DNA of 64,000 bases from Marinobacter sp. DY40_1A1 (GTDB lineage Bacteria > Pseudomonadota > Gammaproteobacteria > Pseudomonadales > Oleiphilaceae): contig NZ_VCHA01000001.1 of NCBI RefSeq assembly GCF_016597815.1, forward strand, positions 62,001 to 126,000. Direction: 5' to 3'. A model generated the notes under the pieces. It was not told the DNA's origin, did not search any database, and was given only the letters and a program-made list of their open reading frames with translations. Position numbers and translations under genes: made by a program. Positions within the stretch are counted from its first letter, which is position 1; each line of letters begins with the position of its first letter. Positions 9,099 to 18,439 of the stretch are shown here, piece after piece.

Positions 9099-9848
9099 AT
9101 GATAGCTGCGCAATCTGCACAAACCCGCTACGCCAAACCTGTTGTGTTGGCGGTCAATGAGTTCACCAGCGGTGAAAGTGGACTGCAGCCAATGCGCAGC
9201 CACGCCCTGTTTAACACGCTCAGCGACGAAGACTTTGAAAATCTCGTACTGCAATCCCGCCGCCTTCGCCTGGGGCACCACCAACTGCTTTACCGGCAGG
9301 ATATGCCGGCCCACCATTTCTTCTTTGTGGTATCCGGGCGCTTGCGCTTGTATCGGCTGGATTCCTCCGGCATTGACCGCACTCTTGACAGCATTGCCCC
9401 TGGCGACTGCTTTGCAGAAGTGATGATTTATGCCGATCCGGCCCGCTATGCCTGCTACGCTGAGGCATTGAAATCCAGTGAAGTTCTGATGATTCCGGTG
9501 AAAGCCTATCAGGACCTGCTTGAGAGCAAGCCGGAGTATGCCAATGCAGCCCTGCGTCACTACGCCAAGCGCGCTGTTTCCCGGTTTCACGATCTTGAGA
9601 TTATGACGGTTCAAAACGCCCGTGATCGTTTGATCCGATACCTGATCGACTTGCTGCCCAATGGTGTTTCCGAGGGGGGAGAGGTGGAATTGCCTTTGCC
9701 AAAGTGTCTGGTTGCGTCCAGGCTTGCCATGCAACCGGAAACCTTTTCGCGGATTTTGGCAGATTTGAAGTCCAACGGACTGGTGCGCGTAAACCGGAGC
9801 AAACTGTTTATCTCCGACCCCAAGCGATTGATCGAAATCAGTCAGTAG
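9099..9848 (+). CDS. dnr: Crp/Fnr-family regulator, Dnr-like (no Fe-S cysteines)
   Basis: This 249-residue regulator has a cyclic-nucleotide-type sensory barrel (about residues 35-150), a dimerisation helix and a winged helix-turn-helix (about 195-235). The recognition helix carries Glu214-x-x-Ser217-Arg218, the FNR-type residues that read TTGAT half-sites. The N-terminal cysteine cluster of FNR/Anr is absent, which places it with Dnr/NnrR proteins that sense NO, probably through heme. I chose ATG 9099 because AAGGGG lies eight bases upstream; an in-frame ATG at 9072 lacks this. Located between nar and nos genes, it probably activates nos and other denitrification genes. The exact subgroup is inferred. 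Confidence 0.82.
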   Translation: MIAAQSAQTRYAKPVVLAVNEFTSGESGLQPMRSHALFNTLSDEDFENLVLQSRRLRLGHHQLLYRQDMPAHHFFFVVSGRLRLYRLDSSGIDRTLDSIAPGDCFAEVMIYADPARYACYAEALKSSEVLMIPVKAYQDLLESKPEYANAALRHYAKRAVSRFHDLEIMTVQNARDRLIRYLIDLLPNGVSEGGEVELPLPKCLVASRLAMQPETFSRILADLKSNGLVRVNRSKLFISDPKRLIEISQ

Positions 9849-9871
9849 AAAATCGAAAGGATATTGTCTTC

Positions 9872-10273
9872 ATGATTAGCAGTTACAGTGATTTGATCAA
9901 AACAGCAAAAAGCGAACACGAGCCCCAGCGCCTTTTGTTTGTTTTTTGTCGGGCGGAACTGCCAGATGATGCATCTGCAGACGAAAAAGCCGCGTTCGAG
10001 CGAGGCGAGGGCGGCGCGCTTACGCCTGTTATCTGCGTAGACAAAGCACTGGAAGAGGTTTTGGAGTTTGCAGCACTGGTTGAAGAGTCGGAAGGCACGG
10101 GCCAGTCATGGGACGTGGTATTCGTTGCGGCCATGTCGGGCAGAGGGGGCACACCTCCATCTACCGATGAAGCCCAGCAGCCACTGACCATGATGGTTGA
10201 GTCTATTCGTTTGGGACATGTCAGCAATTACCTTCCGTTGGATAAGAGTGGGAACGCGGTTAGCCTCGGTTGA
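9872..10273 (+). CDS. Small conserved protein of denitrification clusters, unknown function
   Basis: This 133-residue soluble protein starts MISSYSDLIK and has no signal peptide, membrane helix or cysteine pair. It contains RLLFVFCRAELPDD, an acidic stretch, then a conserved-looking WDVVFVAAMSGRGG and a C-terminal LPLDKSGN. I recall relatives next to dnr and nos genes in pseudomonads, sometimes labelled ribonucleotide reductase subunit alpha in databases. At 133 residues without catalytic motifs, that label cannot be right. It starts 24 bases after the dnr-like gene and is probably cotranscribed with it. A role in denitrification is inferred only from position. Confidence 0.75.
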   Translation: MISSYSDLIKTAKSEHEPQRLLFVFCRAELPDDASADEKAAFERGEGGALTPVICVDKALEEVLEFAALVEESEGTGQSWDVVFVAAMSGRGGTPPSTDEAQQPLTMMVESIRLGHVSNYLPLDKSGNAVSLG

Positions 10274-10368
10274 TCTGACTCGTTGTTTTCCCATTCATTG
10301 CAAACAGTATCCATAAAGAGGTATTTGTTTTATCTGACAATCACTTAGGCTGTTTGATTCAGGCATAA

Positions 10369-12549
10369 GTGATTCGTTGGTTTCGTCGGGAGCTTGTTTT
10401 GAACGTTATTTTCCGCAGTGTCTTTTGTTTCTTTGTCCTGTTTCTGGCGACCATGCCGATGGCTCAGGCCGAGCCGCTCAGCCAGTATGAGCCAATCTCC
10501 GGTCGACAGGTCATCCAAGCGGCCTTCCCCGAAGTAACCCGGTTTGAACCACGGGAAGGCAACCGAGCCATTCAAGAGCTGTACGCCGATGACGAGCTGA
10601 AAGGTTATGCCTATCAGTCTCTTGATTTTGTCCAGACTCCTGCCTATTCCGGCAAGCCACTCAATGCCATGGTGGTGCTGGATACCGAAGGCACTATCCG
10701 CTTTGCCAAAGTGATTCACCATGATGAGCCCATACTTCTTGTGGGTATTCCCGAAAGCAAAATGCACGCTTTTACCGATCAGTACACCGGCTTGAAGGCA
10801 GATCAGCGGGTCACTGTTGGTGGCACCTCTACTGAGCGCAAGATTGCTGTTGATGGCCTATCCGGTGCCACAGTAACGGTTATGGTAATCAACGAAGTCA
10901 TAATGCGAACTGCCCATCGGGTGGGTGTCGAGCTTGGGCTTGTAGAAGGCAGTGGCACCAAGCGTCCGCCAACGGCCGAGGTTATCAAAGACGGTTTTGT
11001 GCCTCGCACTTGGGAAGAGTTGACCGGCGACGGCTCAATTCGCCGCATGTTGCTCAGCAAGGGTCAGGTAGATGACTCCTTCAAGGGCACCGAGGCGGAA
11101 GGCGTTGAAATTGCAGCTCCTGGTGAGCGTGATGAGCCGCTGATTGATCTGTATGCGACCTACCTGGATACACCTGTAATTGGCCGGAACCTGCTGGGCG
11201 AAAAACAGTATGACTGGTTGATGTCTGAGTTGAAGGAAGGCGAGCAGGCGATTGCCGTAATGGCTAACGGCGAGTATTCCTTCAAGGGTTCAGGCTATGT
11301 GCGCGGGGGTATATTCGACCGCGTTCAGATTCGTCAGTACGGCGATACCTTCAACTTCCGCGACCTCGACTTTTTCCGCCTCAGCGATGTTTACGCAGCG
11401 GGCATGCCCAGCTTCAAGGAAATGGCGATTTTCATTATTCGCCAGCAGCACAACTTTGACCCGGGCGCGCCCTGGACTCTGGAGCTGACTGTAAAGCGTC
11501 AGACGGGCCCTCTGGACAGTGAGTTTCAGGTCTTTCCACTCGAATTCCAGCTGCCGGACCAGTATTACACCCGTGCAGAGCCTGTCCTTACCGAAGAGGA
11601 ATGGCTGGAGTCTCAGCCACTGTGGGTTCAGGTTTGGTATCAGCGCCAGTTCCAGGTAATCGTTCTGGGCATCGGAATTGGTGTGCTGTTACTGATTCTG
11701 TTCTTCCAGGACTGGCTGGTGAAAAAGCCAAAGATCACCCGTTGGATTCGCCACGCATTTCTTACCTACACCCTGTTCTTCATTGGTTGGTATGCGCTGG
11801 GCCAGTTGTCCATCGTTAACGTGTTGGCGTTTGTGCACAGTCTGGTCAGCGGCTTCACCTGGGAAACCTTCCTGATTGATCCGATTATCTTTGTGCTCTG
11901 GGCTGCCGTGGCTGGCATCGTGCTGCTATGGGGACGTGCTGTTTATTGCGGTTGGCTGTGCCCATTCGGAGCCTTGCAGGAACTGATCAACGAGATTGCA
12001 CGGTTCTTGAAAATACCTCAGTACACCGTGCCCTGGCCCATCCATGAGCGCTTGTGGGCGTTGAAGTACATCATTCTGCTGGTGCTGTTCGGGGTGTCTC
12101 TGGACTCCCTGGCGACGGCTGAGAAAATGGCAGAGATCGAACCCTTCAAAACTGCGATCACCCTGCATTTTGATCGTAGCTGGCCCTTCGTGACTTACGC
12201 GCTGCTCCTGCTGGTGGTGAATATTTTCACCCGCAAGGTCTTCTGCCGCTATATGTGTCCGCTGGGAGCTGCGCTTGCACTGCCAACCAAGTTGCGCGTT
12301 TTCGACTGGCTGAAGCGTCGTAAGGAATGTGGCAACCCCTGCCAGCTGTGTGCCAAGGAATGTGAAGTTCAGGCTATTCATCCTGACGGCACCATCAACT
12401 ATCAGGAATGTCATTACTGTCTGGATTGCCAGATGACTTATTTCGATGACCATAAATGTCCTCCGCTTATCGTTAAGCGTCGTGGCAAGCGTCGTGGTCA
12501 TAACGCACCGGGCCACCCGGAGGGAATTCCAGTGGTGCAGGTGACGTAG
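10369..12549 (+). CDS. nosR: NosR, flavoprotein electron donor/regulator of N2O reduction
   Basis: NosR is an inner-membrane protein required for nosZ expression and for electron supply to N2O reductase. The order seen is: signal peptide, periplasmic FMN-binding domain with covalent-flavin motif SGAT (Ser165-Thr168), about five to six membrane helices, two CX3CP motifs (CGWLCP, CRYMCP) and a ferredoxin-like tail with CX3CX2CX3C and CX2CX2C groups. The 726-residue length is normal. The start is uncertain: GTG 10369 is the longest frame, but TTG 10399 has GGGAG six bases upstream and gives a cleaner signal peptide ending in AQA. It begins the nosRZDFYL cluster. Confidence 0.96.
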   Translation: MIRWFRRELVLNVIFRSVFCFFVLFLATMPMAQAEPLSQYEPISGRQVIQAAFPEVTRFEPREGNRAIQELYADDELKGYAYQSLDFVQTPAYSGKPLNAMVVLDTEGTIRFAKVIHHDEPILLVGIPESKMHAFTDQYTGLKADQRVTVGGTSTERKIAVDGLSGATVTVMVINEVIMRTAHRVGVELGLVEGSGTKRPPTAEVIKDGFVPRTWEELTGDGSIRRMLLSKGQVDDSFKGTEAEGVEIAAPGERDEPLIDLYATYLDTPVIGRNLLGEKQYDWLMSELKEGEQAIAVMANGEYSFKGSGYVRGGIFDRVQIRQYGDTFNFRDLDFFRLSDVYAAGMPSFKEMAIFIIRQQHNFDPGAPWTLELTVKRQTGPLDSEFQVFPLEFQLPDQYYTRAEPVLTEEEWLESQPLWVQVWYQRQFQVIVLGIGIGVLLLILFFQDWLVKKPKITRWIRHAFLTYTLFFIGWYALGQLSIVNVLAFVHSLVSGFTWETFLIDPIIFVLWAAVAGIVLLWGRAVYCGWLCPFGALQELINEIARFLKIPQYTVPWPIHERLWALKYIILLVLFGVSLDSLATAEKMAEIEPFKTAITLHFDRSWPFVTYALLLLVVNIFTRKVFCRYMCPLGAALALPTKLRVFDWLKRRKECGNPCQLCAKECEVQAIHPDGTINYQECHYCLDCQMTYFDDHKCPPLIVKRRGKRRGHNAPGHPEGIPVVQVT

Positions 12550-12616
12550 CAGTGTAAAACCAAAAAAAAGAGAAACAGAAATAGAACCGCCATTACCAAT
12601 AACGGAGTTCAATGCT

Positions 12617-14512
12617 ATGAAAAAGAAAGATGAGTTAGGAACCGAGGTTGCCGAAAATGGCGAAAGTGGGCTAAGCCGTCGCCGTTTCCTGGGAGCGACT
12701 GCACTGGCTGGTGCAGTGGGTGCTGCTGGCCTGGGTGGCGCTGTAATGACTCGTGAGTCTTTTGCTGCTGCAGCGAAGGAAGCCCAGAACAAGATCCACG
12801 TTGGGCCAGGCGAGCTGGACGAATACTACGGATTCTGGAGCGGTGGTCACCAGGGCGAGGTTCGTGTTCTTGGCGTTCCCTCCATGCGTGAAATCATGCG
12901 GATCCCCGTATTCAACGTTGATTCAGCTACAGGCTGGGGTATCACCAACGAAAGTAAGGATATTCTGGGCCGCGACAAAACCTACCTGAACGGCGATTGT
13001 CACCACCCGCACGTTTCCATGACCGACGGTCGTTACGATGGCAAATACCTGTTCATCAACGATAAAGCCAACACTCGTGTAGCGCGTATCCGTCTGGATA
13101 TCATGAAGTGCGACAAGATTACTCACATTCCGAACGTGCAGGCTATTCACGGTTTGCGCCTGCAGAAAGTGCCGCACACCAAGTATGTGTTCTGCAACGC
13201 AGAATATATGATTCCGCATCCCAACGATGGTAGCGATTTCTCCATGGAGAACAGCTACACCATGTTTAACGCACTGGATGCGGAAACCATGGAAGTCGCC
13301 TGGCAGGTAATTGTAGACGGCAACCTGGACAACACCGACGCCGATTACACTGGCAAATATGCGGCTTCTACCTGCTATAACTCCGAGAAAGCCACGGATC
13401 TGGCCGGTACCATGCGTAACGACCGCGACTGGGTAGTTGTGTTCAACATTGAACGCATTGAGGAAGCCGTCAAGAATGGCGATTTCAAGACCCTGGGCGA
13501 CTCTAAAGTTCCAGTGGTTGATGGCCGTGGCAAATCCAGGCTGACCCGTTACATTCCTGTGCCAAAGAATCCGCACGGCGTTAACACCTCACCAGATGGC
13601 AAGTACTTCATTGCCGCCGGTAAGTTGTCGCCAACCTGCTCGGTGATTGCCATCGACAAGCTGGACGATGTGTTTGATGACAAGATTGAACTTCGTGACG
13701 TGATTGTTGCCGAGCCAGAGTTGGGTCTTGGGCCTCTGCATACTACCTACGATGGCCGTGGTAACGCATACACCACGCTATTTATCGACAGTCAGGTAGC
13801 CAAGTGGAACATTGCAGATGCCATCAAGCACTACAATGGTGAAAAGGTGAACTACCTGCGCCAGAAGCTGGATGTGCATTATCAGCCAGGCCATAACCAT
13901 GCGTCTCTGACGGAATCCCGCGATGCCGATGGCAAGTGGCTGGTTGTGTTGTCGAAGTTCTCGAAGGACCGTTTCCTGCCGGTTGGCCCTCTGCACCCGG
14001 AGAACGATCAGTTGATCGATATTTCTGGCGAGGAAATGAAGCTGGTTCACGATGGTCCTGCGTTCGCAGAGCCACACGACTGTATTCTGGTTCGTCGTGA
14101 TCAGATCAAGACCAAGAAGGTATACACTCGCGACGATCCGTATTTCGCCGGTGCTCGTGCTCAGGCAGAGAAAGATGGCGTTACGCTGGAGTCTGACAAC
14201 AAGGTGATTCGCGACGGTAACAAGGTTCGCGTATACATGACGTCGGTTGCACCTATGTTTGGCTTGAATGAGTTCAAGGTAAAACAGGGCGACGAGGTGA
14301 CTGTGTATGTTACCAACCAGGATACCATTGAGGATGTGACTCACGGTTTCTGTATGGTAAACCACGGCGTGAGCATGGAGATCAGCCCTCAGCAGACGTC
14401 TTCGGTGACCTTTGTTGCGGATAGACCGGGCGTTCATTGGTACTACTGCAACTGGTTCTGTCACGCTCTGCACATGGAGATGACTGGCCGGATGTTGGTA
14501 GAGAAGGCCTGA
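12617..14512 (+). CDS. nosZ: Nitrous oxide reductase, clade I, Tat-exported
   Basis: NosZ is the periplasmic copper enzyme that reduces N2O to N2. The N-terminus has a twin-arginine signal (SRRRFLG, residues 20-26), the mark of clade I. A seven-bladed propeller follows, with histidine motifs such as GDCHHPHVS that bind the CuZ cluster. The C-terminal cupredoxin domain has the full CuA set Cys611-x-Trp613-x-Cys615-x3-His619-x2-Met622. Its length of 631 residues is typical. A terminator hairpin follows directly, so nosD probably depends on read-through or another promoter. Confidence 0.98.
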   Translation: MKKKDELGTEVAENGESGLSRRRFLGATALAGAVGAAGLGGAVMTRESFAAAAKEAQNKIHVGPGELDEYYGFWSGGHQGEVRVLGVPSMREIMRIPVFNVDSATGWGITNESKDILGRDKTYLNGDCHHPHVSMTDGRYDGKYLFINDKANTRVARIRLDIMKCDKITHIPNVQAIHGLRLQKVPHTKYVFCNAEYMIPHPNDGSDFSMENSYTMFNALDAETMEVAWQVIVDGNLDNTDADYTGKYAASTCYNSEKATDLAGTMRNDRDWVVVFNIERIEEAVKNGDFKTLGDSKVPVVDGRGKSRLTRYIPVPKNPHGVNTSPDGKYFIAAGKLSPTCSVIAIDKLDDVFDDKIELRDVIVAEPELGLGPLHTTYDGRGNAYTTLFIDSQVAKWNIADAIKHYNGEKVNYLRQKLDVHYQPGHNHASLTESRDADGKWLVVLSKFSKDRFLPVGPLHPENDQLIDISGEEMKLVHDGPAFAEPHDCILVRRDQIKTKKVYTRDDPYFAGARAQAEKDGVTLESDNKVIRDGNKVRVYMTSVAPMFGLNEFKVKQGDEVTVYVTNQDTIEDVTHGFCMVNHGVSMEISPQQTSSVTFVADRPGVHWYYCNWFCHALHMEMTGRMLVEKA

Positions 14513-14526
14513 TTTAGCTATGAAAT

Positions 14527-14555
14527 CCGGGGCCCTGTGACGGGCTCCGGTTTTT
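14527..14555 (+). terminator. Rho-independent terminator after nosZ
   Basis: CCGGGGCCC, a TGTGA loop and GGGCTCCGG form a stem with one G-T pair, followed directly by TTTTT. It lies 15 bases after the nosZ stop. It would end or attenuate transcription between nosZ and nosDFYL. Confidence 0.8.
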
Positions 14556-14569
14556 CTGACTTTGGAGTA

Positions 14570-14763
14570 GCAAGACACTGGAAGAGCGCTTTTCAAAACA
14601 CGCTGTGGATACGTCCGTGTACGCTTGGCTGCGCCCTTTAGCGCTAATGCTCCTGCGTCGCGCTAAAGGTCCTGGGCAAGCCGTCCATGGCTTGCCCGTG
14701 AAGTGCTTCGCACTCCACCCATGGCTCCGCACAGTTTTGAAAAGCGCTCTTCCAGTCCCTTGC
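14570..14763. mobile_element. MITE-like structured element between nosZ and nosD
   Basis: This element of about 194 bases has terminal inverted repeats of 30 bases (14570-14599 and 14734-14763), matching at 28 positions with an uninterrupted 23-base core. Inside are a 10-base stem (CCTTTAGCGC/GCGCTAAAGG, 14635-14669), a 9-base stem (GGGCAAGCC/GGCTTGCCC, 14674-14697) and a smaller stem (AGTGC/GCACT, 14702-14714). It encodes no transposase and no second copy was seen in the window. The size and architecture fit a miniature inverted-repeat element or a large extragenic palindromic unit. It has no stop codons in the nosD frame, which creates a false N-terminal extension of nosD. Confidence 0.7.
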
Positions 14764-14802
14764 CCGAATTTGGCAGTCGCTCTTAGTTCGAGAACTTATT
14801 TA

Positions 14803-16068
14803 ATGCACCACAATTTGCGTTTAGGGGTGGCCCTGACAGTCGCCGTGCTATCGCTGACCGCGCAGGCTGATATTCAGCAACAGCTGGATGCTCTGCAGCC
14901 TGGCGCTACCTTTGAACTCCCTTCTGAAATCCTTCCCCCTATGGCCATTCGGGTGCCGGGGGTGACTGTGGCTTGCCGCCCGGAAACACTGATTGATGGT
15001 GGCGGTGCGGGCAATGCGGTGGTGATTGAGGCAGAGGATGTAACCCTTTCAGGGTGCCGTATCCGTAACTGGGGTACGGACTTGAACCAACTTAATGCAG
15101 GCGTTTTCGTAAAGCGAGAGGCCCGTGGCGCGACGGTGGAGAACAGCGATCTGCAGGGTACGGCGTTTGGTATCTGGCTGGATGCGGCGCCAGATGCGAC
15201 GGTGAGGAACAATACGATTTGTGGCGATGCGAGAGTTCGCCCGAACGATCGGGGTAATGGTATCCATCTGTTCAATACCACCGGTGCGCTGATTGAAGGT
15301 AATGATATTCGCCAGACCCGGGATGCGATTTATATTGAGACGGCGAACAAGAACAGGATTCGCAATAACACCATGGCGGATTTGCGTTACGGGATTCACT
15401 ACATGTATTCCATGGACAACCTCCTGGAAGGCAATGTGACCCAAGGCACTCGAACCGGTTATGCGTTGATGCAGAGTAAGCGTCTAACGGTGATCAATAA
15501 CCGTTCCGAGAACGATGAGAGTTACGGCATTCTGATGAACTTTATTACCCAGTCGGTGCTGCGGGGGAATGTGGTTTCAGGGGTGTCTCAAGGCCAGACT
15601 GCCGGGGTGTCAGTTTCCGGGGCAGAGGGTAAGGCCGTTTTCATTTATAACTCTTTGTACAATACCTTCGAAAATAATGTGTTTCGGGACAGCGGTGTAG
15701 GCATTCACCTGACCGCAGGCTCGGAAGACAATCACGTTTTCCGTAATGCGTTTATCAACAATCAGCGCCAGGTCAAATATGTAGCGCTGCGCACCCAGGA
15801 GTGGTCGAAGGACGGTGTGGGCAATTTCTGGAGTGATTACCTGGGCTGGGATCGTAACCAGGATGGCATTGGTGATGTGCCTTATGAGCCCAACGATAAT
15901 GTTGATCGTCTGTTATGGACCTACCCTGAAGCAAAAATCCTGATGTTCAGTCCAGCGGTGGATACGCTGCGTTGGGTTCAGGAAGCGTTTCCTGTTGTTA
16001 AGGCCGCGGGTGTCAAAGATTCTCACCCCTTGATGAGCCCCCCAAAATTGTTGGAGCCGGAGTCCTGA
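14803..16068 (+). CDS. nosD: NosD, periplasmic copper-site maturation protein
   Basis: NosD is a periplasmic right-handed beta-helix protein that works with the NosFY transporter in assembling the CuZ site of N2O reductase. The 421-residue protein starts with a signal peptide (MHHNLRLGVALTVAVL, cleavage near TAQA-D). It then has repeated short beta-strand turns such as IEGNDIRQTRDAIYIETANK and IRNNTMADLRYGIHYMYS, typical of the NosD/CASH domain. An in-frame extension back to 14605 runs through the inverted-repeat element and would bury the signal peptide, so I reject it. The TGA stop overlaps the nosF ATG by one base. Confidence 0.95.
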   Translation: MHHNLRLGVALTVAVLSLTAQADIQQQLDALQPGATFELPSEILPPMAIRVPGVTVACRPETLIDGGGAGNAVVIEAEDVTLSGCRIRNWGTDLNQLNAGVFVKREARGATVENSDLQGTAFGIWLDAAPDATVRNNTICGDARVRPNDRGNGIHLFNTTGALIEGNDIRQTRDAIYIETANKNRIRNNTMADLRYGIHYMYSMDNLLEGNVTQGTRTGYALMQSKRLTVINNRSENDESYGILMNFITQSVLRGNVVSGVSQGQTAGVSVSGAEGKAVFIYNSLYNTFENNVFRDSGVGIHLTAGSEDNHVFRNAFINNQRQVKYVALRTQEWSKDGVGNFWSDYLGWDRNQDGIGDVPYEPNDNVDRLLWTYPEAKILMFSPAVDTLRWVQEAFPVVKAAGVKDSHPLMSPPKLLEPES

Positions 16069-17000
16069 TGAGCTGTTTTCGTCTTGAGAATGTGAGCTAC
16101 CGGTATGATAAAGCGCTGGTGCTGAATGGCGTTGATCTGCGCCTTGAGCCCGGAGAGATCCTCGGGTTGTTTGGCCACAATGGCGCTGGCAAAACCACCA
16201 GCATCAAGCTGATTCTGGGGTTGATGACGCCGTCCCAAGGTAAGGTATCTGTGCTTGGTGGCGAAGCGGGCGATCCTAAAATCAGCCAGTACATCGGCTA
16301 CTTGCCTGAAAATGTCATGTTCTACCCGCAGCTGACTGGTCGCGAAATCCTGGCGCATTTTGCACGCCTGAAAGGCGCTAATCTGCGCCAGGTTCCTGAG
16401 TTGCTGGGGCAGGTGGGGTTGGATGATGCCATGGATGCACGGGTCAAAACCTATTCCAAAGGCATGCGCCAGCGCCTGGGCCTTGCTCAGGCTTTGCTTG
16501 GAAAGCCGCGTCTGCTGATGCTGGATGAACCTACGGTAGGCCTCGACCCTATTGCTACCGCTGACCTTTACCGTTTGTTGCGCACGCTGCGGGATGATGG
16601 AACGGGCATTGTTTTGTGCTCCCACGTACTTCCGGGTGTAGAGCCTTATATTGATAGGGCCGCGATTCTGACCGATGGCAGTCTGAAGGCGGCGGGAGAC
16701 CTTGCTTCACTGCGCAGGCAGGCCAACATGGCCACAACGCTGTCTATTGAGCCCGAAGGCACTGTGGCAGCGCTGGAAACGGTTGTGAATGATGCCAAGG
16801 CTTCTGCGGGGTTGATGATGCGACACGAAAATGGGCGGCTTCACGTGGATGTTCGGCCCGCCGAGAAGATGGACTTGGTGAAAGCGTTAATGGAATCGGG
16901 CCAGGTGCGTGATCTGGGTATTTACGAGCCGACTCTGGAGGATGTGTACGTGCACTTTATCGGGTCTGGTGGCCTTGCTCATCGAGGAGGCGCCCAATGA
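16068..17000 (+). CDS. nosF: NosF, ATPase of the nos ABC transporter
   Basis: This is a 310-residue ABC ATPase with Walker A GHNGAGKTT (36-44), signature YSKGMRQRLGLAQ, Walker B LLMLDEPT and a switch His in CSHVLPG. It energises the NosY permease and, with NosD, supports copper-site assembly of NosZ. The C-terminal 80 residues form the extra domain usual for this ABC subfamily. It overlaps nosD by one base and nosY by four, so nosDFY are translationally coupled. Confidence 0.96.
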   Translation: MSCFRLENVSYRYDKALVLNGVDLRLEPGEILGLFGHNGAGKTTSIKLILGLMTPSQGKVSVLGGEAGDPKISQYIGYLPENVMFYPQLTGREILAHFARLKGANLRQVPELLGQVGLDDAMDARVKTYSKGMRQRLGLAQALLGKPRLLMLDEPTVGLDPIATADLYRLLRTLRDDGTGIVLCSHVLPGVEPYIDRAAILTDGSLKAAGDLASLRRQANMATTLSIEPEGTVAALETVVNDAKASAGLMMRHENGRLHVDVRPAEKMDLVKALMESGQVRDLGIYEPTLEDVYVHFIGSGGLAHRGGAQ

Positions 17001-17827
17001 ACAGCATTTGGACCATTGCGCGTAAAGAGTTAAGCGACAGCCTGCGCAACCGTTGGCTGATCGCCATTGCATTAGTGTTTGCTACCCTTGCGGTGGGCAT
17101 TGCCTGGTTTGGTGCAGCGGCTTCCGGGCAGGTGGGTTATGCGTCTACCCCTGCAACCATCGCCAGCCTGGCGAGCCTGGGTATCTTCCTGATCCCGCTC
17201 ATTGCTCTGTTACTCGCCTACGACGCCATTGTGGGTGAGGAAGAGGGCGGCACGCTTCTGTTGTTGATGACCTACCCACTAAGCCGTGGGCAGCTGTTGT
17301 TCGGTAAGTTTCTGGGGCACGGGCTGACATTGGCTCTGGCTACCTTGATAGGGTTTGGCGTAGCGGGTGTTGCCATTGCCATACTGGTAAAAGACGTTGC
17401 CGTTGGTGCGCTGGCTGTCGCCATGCTGCGCTTTATTATTTCTACCACTCTGCTGGGTTGGAGCTTCATTGCGCTGGCGTATGTGGTTAGTGTGCGGGTC
17501 AGTGAGAAGCCCATTGCCGCTGGATTGGCCTTGGCGATCTGGTTCTTTTTTGTGCTTATTTTCGATTTATTGTTGCTGGGCATGCTGGTCGCCAGCCAGG
17601 GCGAGTTCAACCCGGAGTTGTTGCCATGGCTTCTGCTGCTCAACCCGACCGACATATACCGTTTGCTGAACATAGTTACTTTTAGTGATAGCACTCAGCT
17701 TAGCGGTGTTCTTAGTCTTGGCTCTGATTTGCCCATTGGCCCGAACGGGCTTTGGCTGGCACTGGTTCTTTGGTTTGTTATTCCTTTAGCCGGCGCCTGG
17801 GCACTGTTCCGTGGCCGCCGTATCTGA
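16997..17827 (+). CDS. nosY: NosY, permease of the nos ABC transporter
   Basis: The 276-residue membrane protein has about six helices. The N-terminal motif WTIARKELSDSLRNRW is typical of ABC-2 type permeases, and GEEEGGTLLLLMTYPLSRGQLLFGKFLG is a family signature loop. It partners NosF. Its transported compound is usually considered to be a sulfur species for CuZ formation, which the sequence cannot show. The ATGA overlap with nosF supports a stoichiometric complex. Confidence 0.94.
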   Translation: MNSIWTIARKELSDSLRNRWLIAIALVFATLAVGIAWFGAAASGQVGYASTPATIASLASLGIFLIPLIALLLAYDAIVGEEEGGTLLLLMTYPLSRGQLLFGKFLGHGLTLALATLIGFGVAGVAIAILVKDVAVGALAVAMLRFIISTTLLGWSFIALAYVVSVRVSEKPIAAGLALAIWFFFVLIFDLLLLGMLVASQGEFNPELLPWLLLLNPTDIYRLLNIVTFSDSTQLSGVLSLGSDLPIGPNGLWLALVLWFVIPLAGAWALFRGRRI

Positions 17828-17869
17828 TTCACGTAACCACACTATGGCTAAAACACTATGGAGAGCTCC

Positions 17870-18436
17870 ATGAAGTTTGCTCAATTAAAATCCCTGCCGT
17901 TATTGTTGATGTTCGCATTGCTTTTGGTGGGATGCTCGGGCGAAGCAGATAAGGTTGTCGAAAAGCCTGCGCCAGTGCACATTGAATCCGGTGACGAGTG
18001 CCACGTATGCGGCATGGCTATAACCCGTTTCCCAGGGCCCAAGGGCGAGGTTATTACCGAGAAAGAGCAAACCGTTCACAAGTTCTGCTCCACTCGCGAC
18101 ATGTTTGCCTGGGTACTGCAGCCAGAGAACGTTATGCGCAAGCATACTCTCTACGTTCACGACATGAGCCAAACCGAATGGGCCAGCCCTGACGACACGG
18201 CGTTGATCGATGCCCGTGAAGCGGTTTACGTAATTGGTTCAGAACGCAAAGGTGCCATGGGCCAGACTATGGCGTCCTTCTCTACAGAGGCGGCCGCCCA
18301 TGATTTCATGAAGGAATACGGTGGTGAAATGCTGCGCTACGACGCAATCACCCTCGAGCATCTCAATACTGAGATGCCCATGGGTGATATGCACGGTGAC
18401 ATGCATAGCGATATGCATGGGGAGATGAAGCACTAA
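17870..18436 (+). CDS. nosL: NosL, copper chaperone lipoprotein with Met/His-rich tail
   Basis: NosL is a periplasmic membrane-attached lipoprotein that delivers copper for NosZ. ATG 17870 is preferred over ATG 17858 because GGAGAG (17860-17865) serves it. The lipobox LLVGC puts the lipidated cysteine at residue 22. The family motif CHVCGM (Cys44, Cys47, Met49) is present. The last 21 residues contain six Met and four His in DMHG-type repeats, resembling methionine-rich copper-binding segments. The gene lies 42 bases after nosY and ends three bases from the convergent gene. Confidence 0.94.
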   Translation: MKFAQLKSLPLLLMFALLLVGCSGEADKVVEKPAPVHIESGDECHVCGMAITRFPGPKGEVITEKEQTVHKFCSTRDMFAWVLQPENVMRKHTLYVHDMSQTEWASPDDTALIDAREAVYVIGSERKGAMGQTMASFSTEAAAHDFMKEYGGEMLRYDAITLEHLNTEMPMGDMHGDMHSDMHGEMKH

Positions 18437-18439
18437 GGC

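Noticed and set aside
10274..10398. FNR/Dnr box before nosR
   Set aside because: Only a TTGAT half-site without the matching ATCAA arm is present, so no site is claimed.
14605..14802. 66-codon N-terminal extension of nosD
   Set aside because: It is encoded by the inverted-repeat element and would place a signal peptide inside the protein; MHHN at 14803 is a proper start.
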